Under the pieces are notes generated by a model that saw only the letters and a program-made list of their open reading frames with translations, searched no databases and was not told the origin of the DNA. Made by a program: the position numbers and the translations under genes. 9,876 nt of DNA from an uncultured Gemmiger sp. (GTDB lineage: Bacteria > Bacillota > Clostridia > Oscillospirales > Ruminococcaceae): assembly GCA_944382805.1 (NCBI GenBank), contig CALWNS010000201.1, positions 1 through 9,876 on the forward strand. The letters run 5' to 3'. Each line of letters begins with the position of its first letter. Positions within the stretch are counted from its first letter, which is position 1. This document shows positions 5,517 through 9,876 of this stretch, piece after piece.

Positions 5517-7067
5517 ATGCAATTCCTGTGCGAACAGGCCGCCCCGGTGGTGCGCACCACCGGCGGCGACGTGCGCGGTTACTGCGAAAACGGCCTGACC
5601 ATCTTTAAGGGTGTCCCCTATGCGCAGGCCCGGCGCTTCCACGCGCCGGGGCCGGCCGCCTGGACCGGCGTGCTGGACGCCACCAGCTACGGCTGCGTCT
5701 GCCCGCTCATCCACCTGGGCAAGCCGGGCGGCGAGCTGCTGGTGCCGCACCGCTATTGGGCGCAGGACGAAAACTGCCAGAACCTGAATATCTGGACCCC
5801 CGCCTGCGACGGCGCGGCGCGCCCGGTGCTGGTCTGGCTGCACGGCGGCGGCTTCAGCGACGGGTCCTCCATCGAGCAGCTGGCTTACGAGGGCGAGAAC
5901 CTGGCCCGCTGGGGCGGCTGCGTGGTGGTCTCGCTCAACCACCGCCTGAACCTGCTGGGCTACCTGGATCTTTCCGACTACGGCCCCGAATACGAAAATT
6001 CCGGCAACGCCGGCGGCGAGGACATCATCGCCGCGCTGCGCTGGGTGCGGGATAACATTGCGGCGTTCGGCGGCGACGCCGGCAATGTGACGGTGTTCGG
6101 CCAGTCGGGCGGCGGCGGCAAGGTCACCGCCCTGCTGCAGTCCCCCGCGGCGGACGGGCTGTACCACAAGGCGTTCATTTTAAGCGGCATCCTGCCCTCC
6201 CTGCTGCCCGACCACCAGGGCAGCGGCCGCCCCCTGGTCGAAGCGCTGCTGGCCGAACTGGGCCTGCGCACGGCCGCCGAACTGGAAACGGCGCCCTACC
6301 GCGCGCTGGCCGCCGCCTACCAAAAGGTTGCCCCGGCGCTGGAGGCGCAGGGCTACTGTACCAAGTTTTCCCCCAAGCGCGGGGCGCACTACCTGGGCGA
6401 CCCGCTGCAGGTCGGCTTCCGGCCCGAAACGCTGCACATCCCGCTGATGGCCGGTTCGGTCCTGGGCGAGTTCATGGCGTTCGGCGGCTTTGGCGTCGAC
6501 CGCAGCCGCCTTACGGTGGAGGAGGGCCGCGCCTTTGTGCAAAAGCTGTTTGGCGAAAAAGACGCCGCGCAGCTGCTGCCGCTGTTCACTGCGGCTTACC
6601 CGGACCGCTGCCCGACCGACCTGGTCTTTGCCGATACCGTCTGCCGCCTGCCCACGCTCGACTACCTGCGCCGGCGCGCGGCGGCGGGCGGGCAGGCCTA
6701 CGGCTACCTGTTCGTGCAGGATTTCCCCCTGGAGGGCGGCCGCACGGCCTGGCACTGCGCCGATATCCCGTTCTTCTTCCACAATGCGGACCTTGTGCCC
6801 ATGGGCCGCGCGCTGCCGGGCGCCGCCCGCCTGCAGGACCAGATGGCCGGCGCCTTGCTGGCCTTTGCCCGCACCGGCAGCCCCAACGGCCCCGGCCTGC
6901 CCCGGTGGCCGGCCACCACGCCGCAGGACGATGTGACCATGCTGTACGGCCCAAACAGCCGCGCCGTGCAAAACCACGACCGCGCCTTTGTGCAGGCGTT
7001 CGCGCCCGTGGCGGAGGAATTCGGCCGCCGTATGCGCGAGGGCGGCCGGGTGCAGACGCAGCACTGA
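5517..7067 (+). CDS. Type B carboxylesterase / lipase family protein
   Basis: This 516-residue alpha/beta hydrolase of the carboxylesterase type B (COesterase) family hydrolyses carboxylic esters. Motifs in order are FKGVPYA near the N-terminus (30-36), DENCQNLNIWTP (84-95, the family's E-D-C-L-x-L-N equivalent), the oxyanion-hole HGGGF (109-113), the nucleophile elbow GQSGGG with Ser197, a probable acid Glu318 in GSVLGEF, and catalytic His413 in AWHCADIPFFF. The elbow has Gln-Ser-Gly where the classical family has Glu-Ser-Ala. There is no signal peptide, so it should act inside the cell. GGGGAG at 5503-5508 precedes the ATG by 8 nt. Only 24 nt separate it from citrate synthase and no promoter or terminator lies between, so cotranscription is likely, though no metabolic link is obvious. 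The natural substrate is unknown; acylated plant glycosides or xenobiotic esters are possible in the gut. Confidence 0.92.
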   Translation: MQFLCEQAAPVVRTTGGDVRGYCENGLTIFKGVPYAQARRFHAPGPAAWTGVLDATSYGCVCPLIHLGKPGGELLVPHRYWAQDENCQNLNIWTPACDGAARPVLVWLHGGGFSDGSSIEQLAYEGENLARWGGCVVVSLNHRLNLLGYLDLSDYGPEYENSGNAGGEDIIAALRWVRDNIAAFGGDAGNVTVFGQSGGGGKVTALLQSPAADGLYHKAFILSGILPSLLPDHQGSGRPLVEALLAELGLRTAAELETAPYRALAAAYQKVAPALEAQGYCTKFSPKRGAHYLGDPLQVGFRPETLHIPLMAGSVLGEFMAFGGFGVDRSRLTVEEGRAFVQKLFGEKDAAQLLPLFTAAYPDRCPTDLVFADTVCRLPTLDYLRRRAAAGGQAYGYLFVQDFPLEGGRTAWHCADIPFFFHNADLVPMGRALPGAARLQDQMAGALLAFARTGSPNGPGLPRWPATTPQDDVTMLYGPNSRAVQNHDRAFVQAFAPVAEEFGRRMREGGRVQTQH

Positions 7068-7108
7068 AAGCGTTGCTCCCCTGCATTTTTCTGCCCCGAA
7101 CGCTTGCA
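7065..7108. promoter_or_regulatory. Paired cre/LacI-type half-matches upstream of pullulanase
   Basis: TGAAAGCGTT (7065-7074, plus strand) and TGCAAGCGTT (7108-7099, minus strand) each fit the first ten positions of the cre pattern TGNAANCGNTNNCA, but neither has the final CA. Their shared cores make the perfect inverted repeat AAGCGTT/AACGCTT (7068-7074 and 7099-7105). The first overlaps the esterase stop codon; the second overlaps the -35 box of the pullulanase promoter. CcpA or a MalR-like LacI regulator would suit an alpha-glucan gene. The sites are incomplete, so this is tentative. Confidence 0.4.
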
Positions 7109-7132
7109 TTTAGGCACGATTCCTGTTACACT
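7104..7132 (+). promoter_or_regulatory. Extended -10 promoter of pullulanase
   Basis: TTGCAT (7104-7109) and TACACT (7127-7132) are 17 nt apart, and TG at 7124-7125 gives an extended -10. The expected start is near 7139, leaving a leader of about 140 nt. The -35 overlaps one of the cre-like half-matches. Confidence 0.65.
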
Positions 7133-7196
7133 GTTTACAGGAATTTTACGCAAGTAGGCTGCGGCCTTCAGGCAATAGAAAACGGAAAAGCTCTGC

Positions 7197-7249
7197 GCGG
7201 CGGACGTACCCTGGACCCTGGGCGGGCCTTTGGCACGTCCGCCGCTTTT
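7197..7249 (+). terminator. Terminator-like hairpin in the pullulanase leader
   Basis: GCGGCGGACGT (7197-7207) pairs perfectly with ACGTCCGCCGC (7235-7245), which is followed directly by TTTT (7246-7249). The 27-nt loop contains a tandem repeat, ACCCTGG twice (7208-7221). The hairpin lies downstream of the putative promoter and 29 nt before the pullulanase ATG. It could therefore terminate read-through from the esterase, attenuate the pullulanase message, or end a short RNA of about 110 nt. The short T-run limits confidence. Confidence 0.5.
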
Positions 7250-7278
7250 GCCTGCAAGGCCCCGCTGGGGGGATCGAT

Positions 7279-9219
7279 ATGACACACAACGAGGCGGCGG
7301 CCCTGCCGGTCTATACGGGGCAGGACCTGGGGGCCGTGTACGCCAAGCGCCACACGGCGTTTGCCCTGTGGGCGCCCACGGCGGCCGCGGCCGCTGTCCA
7401 CCGCTATGCCACCGGCACCGACGCCGAACCCGGCGCGGCCGACCTGGGCGTGACCCCCATGCGCCTGAGCGAAAACGGCGTGTGGCGCGTTACCATCGGC
7501 GGCGACCTGGCCGGGCAGTATTACCGCTACGAGCTTTCCTTCCCGGACGGCCACACCGCTGCCCTGGTGGACCCCTACGCCCGCGCGGCCGGGGCCAACG
7601 GCCGGCGCGGCATGGTGCTGGACCTGGACGCCGCCGCGCCCGAAAACTGGGCCGCCGACCGCCGCCCCGCCGCCGCGCGCGACCCGGCCGCCGCCAGCGT
7701 GTGGGAGGTACACGTGGCCGATTTTTCCGCCGACCCGCGCAGCGGCGTGCGCCCGGACTGGCGCGGCAAGTTCCTGGCCTTTACCCAGCCGGATACCACG
7801 CTGGACGCGGCGGGCGAGCACCCCACCTGCCTGAACTACCTCAAGCGGCTCGGCGTCAGCCATGTGCAGCTGCAGCCGATTTTTGACTTTGCCACCGTGG
7901 ACGAGACCGCCCCCGGCGGCTACAACTGGGGCTACGACCCGCTGAACTACAACCTGCCGGAAGGCTCCTACGCCACCGACCCCTGGCACGGCGAGGTGCG
8001 CGTGCGGGACTGCCGCGCCATGGTAGCCGCGCTGCACCGCGCCGGCCTGGGCGTGGTGATGGATGTGGTGTATAACCATACCTATTATAAGGATAACTGG
8101 ATGGAGCGCGCCGTGCCCGGCTACTGGCTGCGCCGCTGGTCGGACGGCCGGCTGACCGATGGTTCCGGCTGCGGCTGCGACCTGGCCAGCGAGCGCGCCA
8201 TGGTGCGCAAGTACATCGTGGATTCGGTCGTTTACTGGGCCACGGCCTACCACATCGACGGTTTCCGCTTTGACCTGATGGCGCTGAACGATGTGGACAC
8301 GATGAACGCCATCCGCGCCGCGCTGGACGCGCTGCCCGGCGGGCGCGAGATCCTGATGTACGGCGAACCCTGGCAGGGCGGCGGCACCCGCATGGACCCC
8401 GGCGCCCGCGCGGCCGACAAAAGCGCGCTGCCGCTGCTGGACGCCCGCATCGGCATTTTTTGCGACAATACCCGCGACGCCGTCAAGGGCGGCGTGTTCG
8501 ACGCCAAGGCCCCCGGCTTTGCCAACGGCGCGCCCGGCGCGGCCTATACGCTGCTGCACGCGCTGGGCGCTTTCCGCGACGGCGCGGACGGCCTGCGCCC
8601 CAAAGCGGCCGGGCAGATCGTGCAGTATGTCTCCGCCCACGACAACTATACTTTGTGGGATAAGCTCAAGTGCGTGGCCGGCCGCGGCGATTTCGCCGCC
8701 CCGGACCCCGACCTGCTGGCCCAGAACCGGCTGTGCGCCGGCGTGTACCTGACCTGCCAGGGCCTTGCGTTTATGCAGGCGGGCGAGGAGTTCGCCCGCA
8801 CCAAAAACGGCGACCCCAACACCTACCGCGGCCCGCAGGCCCTCAACCGGCTGGACTGGGCGCGCGCCGTGCAGATGGAGCCGCTGGTGCGGTTCTACCG
8901 CGGGCTGCTGGCCATCCGCCGCGCCTGGCCGGAGCTTTCCGCCCTGGCGGACCCGGCGCAGCCGCAGCCGATGCTGCTGGCGCTGCCGGGCTGGCTGGTC
9001 GGCTTTGTGCCCGAACGCGCCAGCGACGGCGGACAGGGCCGCCTGGCCGTCTACTACAATTCCGAGCCGGTGCCCCGCACCGCGGCGCTGCCGGGCGGGA
9101 CCTGGCGCGCCGTGTGCGACGGCACGCAGGCCGGCGTGCAGCCCTTTGGCCCGGTGTACAGCGGGCAGGTCGAACTGCCGCCGGTCAGCGTGGTCATTTT
9201 GGCTGCCTGGGTCCCTTGA
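7279..9219 (+). CDS. pulA: Type I pullulanase (GH13 alpha-1,6-debranching enzyme)
   Basis: This 646-residue enzyme cleaves alpha-1,6 branches in pullulan, glycogen or branched maltodextrins. The type I hallmark YNWGYDP is at 215-221. The four GH13 regions are visible: DVVYNHT (262-268), GFRFDLM with the nucleophile Asp332, YGEPW with the acid/base Glu363, and SAHDNYTLWDKL with transition-state Asp455. The N-terminal ~110 residues form a CBM48-like beta-sandwich (FALWAPTAAAAAV, then YYRYEL and VDPYARA). A short C-terminal beta domain ends the protein. There is no signal peptide or surface anchor and the size is that of the minimal cytoplasmic form, so the substrate is probably stored glycogen or imported oligosaccharides. 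The purine-rich GGGGGGA at 7267-7273 lies 5 nt before the ATG. It has its own promoter and a following terminator, so it looks monocistronic; catabolite control is suggested by the cre-like half-matches upstream. Confidence 0.96.
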   Translation: MTHNEAAALPVYTGQDLGAVYAKRHTAFALWAPTAAAAAVHRYATGTDAEPGAADLGVTPMRLSENGVWRVTIGGDLAGQYYRYELSFPDGHTAALVDPYARAAGANGRRGMVLDLDAAAPENWAADRRPAAARDPAAASVWEVHVADFSADPRSGVRPDWRGKFLAFTQPDTTLDAAGEHPTCLNYLKRLGVSHVQLQPIFDFATVDETAPGGYNWGYDPLNYNLPEGSYATDPWHGEVRVRDCRAMVAALHRAGLGVVMDVVYNHTYYKDNWMERAVPGYWLRRWSDGRLTDGSGCGCDLASERAMVRKYIVDSVVYWATAYHIDGFRFDLMALNDVDTMNAIRAALDALPGGREILMYGEPWQGGGTRMDPGARAADKSALPLLDARIGIFCDNTRDAVKGGVFDAKAPGFANGAPGAAYTLLHALGAFRDGADGLRPKAAGQIVQYVSAHDNYTLWDKLKCVAGRGDFAAPDPDLLAQNRLCAGVYLTCQGLAFMQAGEEFARTKNGDPNTYRGPQALNRLDWARAVQMEPLVRFYRGLLAIRRAWPELSALADPAQPQPMLLALPGWLVGFVPERASDGGQGRLAVYYNSEPVPRTAALPGGTWRAVCDGTQAGVQPFGPVYSGQVELPPVSVVILAAWVP

Positions 9220-9246
9220 ACGAAAAACGAATAAACAAAGGTACGC

Positions 9247-9289
9247 CCGCAGGGCCAGGCCGCAAGGCCGGCCCTGCGGCTTTGCTTTG
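9247..9289 (+). terminator. Intrinsic terminator of pullulanase
   Basis: CCGCAGGGCC (9247-9256) pairs with GGCCCTGCGG (9270-9279). Inside it GGCC/GGCC (9258-9261, 9266-9269) closes a GCAA tetraloop, with one bulged A at 9257. The 3' side runs into CTTTGCTTTG. Outer bases AACAAAG (9234-9240) can also pair with CTTTGTT (9285-9291), extending the stem. It starts 27 nt after the stop codon. Confidence 0.75.
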
Positions 9290-9397
9290 TTAAACAGAAA
9301 AATTAAATGGCGCGGGTAAACTGCGCGCTGCTGCGCCAAATGGCGGGGCGGGTCAGTCCAAAGCGGCAAAAAAACGCGCCGGATGCACAAAGACGGC

Positions 9398-9425
9398 TTG
9401 CAATCTTTGGACAAAGTGCTATAAT
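9398..9425 (+). promoter_or_regulatory. Putative promoter of the V-ATPase-like operon
   Basis: TTGCAA (9398-9403) and a consensus TATAAT (9420-9425) are 16 nt apart. Transcription would begin near 9432, about 56 nt before the ATG at 9488. The segment ACAAAGTG just before the -10 is shared with the citrate synthase promoter. Confidence 0.7.
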
Positions 9426-9468
9426 GGGGCACGAACGGAAGTTTCCGCTCCTATTGGGATGCCCCATT
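9423..9468. repeat. Inverted repeat overlapping the -10 box
   Basis: AATGGGGCA (9423-9431) and TGCCCCATT (9460-9468) are perfect 9-bp inverted repeats separated by 28 nt. A second, smaller palindrome CGGAA-GT-TTCCG (9436-9447) lies between them. The left arm covers the last three bases of the -10 and the expected start site, so it would be largely absent from the transcript; a DNA-binding role (operator pair) is more natural than an RNA hairpin. No binding protein is identified. Confidence 0.5.
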
Positions 9469-9487
9469 GGCAGATCGAGGTGTTACC

Positions 9488-9826
9488 ATGAAAGATTTGA
9501 ACGATTTGATGCAGGCGATCCTGGATATGGACGCGACCCAGCGCAAGGCGGCCGAGCAGGCCGCCGCGGAGCGCACCGAGCGCCTGGGCCGCCTGGACGA
9601 GGAAAAGCGTGCCATCGCAAAGTCCTACGCCGCCCGCGTGCAGTCCAGCACCCAGGCCGCGGCGGCCGCGGCGGCCGCCGCTAACCGGGAGGCGCTCAGC
9701 GACCTGGAAAGCAAACGCGCCGTGGCCGAAGCGGTGCTGGAGCGCACCGCCCAGGCCAACCGCGCGCAGTGGATCGAAGCGCTGGTGCGCCGCACGCTGG
9801 AACGGCCCGCCGGGGGTGAGGCGTGA
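9488..9826 (+). CDS. Coiled-coil protein, probable V-ATPase peripheral stalk (G/H-like) subunit
   Basis: This 112-residue protein beginning MKDLNDLMQAILDMD is almost wholly helical. Glu, Arg, Lys and Ala repeat across residues 15-105, with few Pro or Gly before the C-terminal PAGGEA, so a long coiled coil is expected. Small proteins of this kind open V-type (A/V-type) ATPase operons in many clostridia and pair with subunit E in the peripheral stalk. Nine consecutive alanines (57-65) sit in the middle. There is no signal peptide. The ATG at 9488 is chosen because GAGGTG at 9477-9482 lies 5 nt upstream; an in-frame TTG at 9467 has no such site. Its stop overlaps the ATG of the next gene by one base, and that gene looks like a V-ATPase C subunit, which is the main support for the assignment. 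Family identity is inferred from length, composition and context, not from a diagnostic motif. Confidence 0.6.
   Translation: MKDLNDLMQAILDMDATQRKAAEQAAAERTERLGRLDEEKRAIAKSYAARVQSSTQAAAAAAAAANREALSDLESKRAVAEAVLERTAQANRAQWIEALVRRTLERPAGGEA
9656..9682 (+). repeat. GC-only tandem repeat encoding poly-alanine
   Basis: The 9-nt unit GCCGCGGCG occurs twice (9656-9664, 9665-9673), followed by GCCGCCGCT. Together they encode nine alanines inside the coiled-coil protein. Such a tract can change length by slippage in 3-nt steps without breaking the frame. Confidence 0.7.
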
Positions 9827-9876
9827 TGGCGCCGGCCCTGCGCTCCAAAGCCAGCAACGCCGCCCTGGCCAAGGCC
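9826..9876 (+). CDS. Start of a probable V-type ATPase C (AC39/V0D-like) subunit, truncated
   Basis: Only the first 17 codons are inside the window (MAPALRSKASNAALAKA), and the frame is open to the edge. The A of its ATG is the last base of the preceding TGA, and GGTGAGG stands a few bases upstream, so it is translationally coupled to the coiled-coil gene. A short N-terminal leader followed by SNAALAKA resembles the beginning of clostridial V-ATPase C subunits, whose N-termini commonly read SN-x-x-L-AKA before a conserved Arg/Met/Tyr-rich stretch. The subunit joins the central rotor stalk to the membrane ring. Seventeen residues are too few for certainty. Confidence 0.5.
   Translation, partial: MAPALRSKASNAALAKA

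Noticed and set aside
4950..6167. A 405-codon reverse-strand open frame opposite citrate synthase and esterase
   Set aside because: It crosses the gap between two well-supported forward genes, shows no recognisable domain and has no ribosome binding site in a sensible place.
7133..7278. Known RNA in the pullulanase leader (6S RNA, SRP RNA, cyclic-di-GMP or other riboswitch)
   Set aside because: A short ACGCAAG-like motif is present, but the conserved cores and spacing of these classes are absent. It is kept only as an unassigned structured leader.
7168..9432. A 754-codon reverse-strand open frame opposite pullulanase
   Set aside because: It mirrors the pullulanase coding frame, has the Gly/Ala/His/Val composition typical of antisense frames in GC-rich genes, and runs through a terminator and into another promoter region.
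1..9876. Mobile elements, CRISPR arrays, tRNA or rRNA genes
   Set aside because: No transposase or integrase motifs, no regularly spaced repeats and no cloverleaf-like sequence were found in the intergenic regions.

Overview
The window reads as chromosomal DNA from a high-GC, Gram-positive gut anaerobe. The best guess is a member of the Oscillospiraceae/Ruminococcaceae, in the Faecalibacterium, Gemmiger or Subdoligranulum neighbourhood. This rests on very GC-rich third codon positions, AGGAGG-type ribosome binding sites, sigma-A-like promoters with A/T-rich boxes in GC-rich surroundings, and the gene content: a YtrA-type GntR regulator with an ABC pair, a clostridial-type citrate synthase, a cytoplasmic type I pullulanase, and what looks like the start of a V-type ATPase operon. 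The genus is an inference.

Layout. (1) 1-850: two forward ORFs of unknown function. The first is a membrane protein cut by the left edge. The second is a small, probably exported beta-rich protein whose hydrophobic N-terminal segment is encoded between the upstream TGA and its first conventional start codon. A perfect 16-bp hairpin separates this convergent pair from the next unit. (2) 921-1832, reverse strand: a GNAT acetyltransferase followed by a DUF4240-like protein, probably one transcript. (3) 1921-3918, forward: a divergent unit with a good sigma-A promoter, a palindrome that fits a YtrA-type operator, a short GntR repressor, an ABC ATPase and a six-helix ABC-2 permease. The last two overlap by 4 nt. 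A strong hairpin follows. (4) 3977-7067, forward: a perfect-consensus promoter, a leader of about 120 nt with a hairpin, citrate synthase, and a type B carboxylesterase 24 nt downstream. (5) 7065-9289, forward: two cre/LacI-type half-matches in inverted orientation, an extended -10 promoter, a leader with a terminator-like hairpin, type I pullulanase, and a terminator. (6) 9398-9876, forward: a promoter overlapped by an inverted repeat, a coiled-coil protein that resembles a V-ATPase peripheral stalk subunit, and the first 17 codons of a probable V-ATPase C (AC39-like) subunit running off the right edge.

The region is mostly housekeeping and ordinary accessory genes: self-regulated membrane export, carbon entry to citrate, intracellular alpha-glucan debranching and ion-driven ATPase. 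I see no mobile element, CRISPR array, tRNA or rRNA, and no clear undescribed defence or biosynthetic system. The signals most worth a second look are regulatory: the YtrA-like operator, the pullulanase control region with a possible attenuator, the inverted repeat over the putative V-ATPase promoter, and the TGA-interrupted hydrophobic segment near 464-502.
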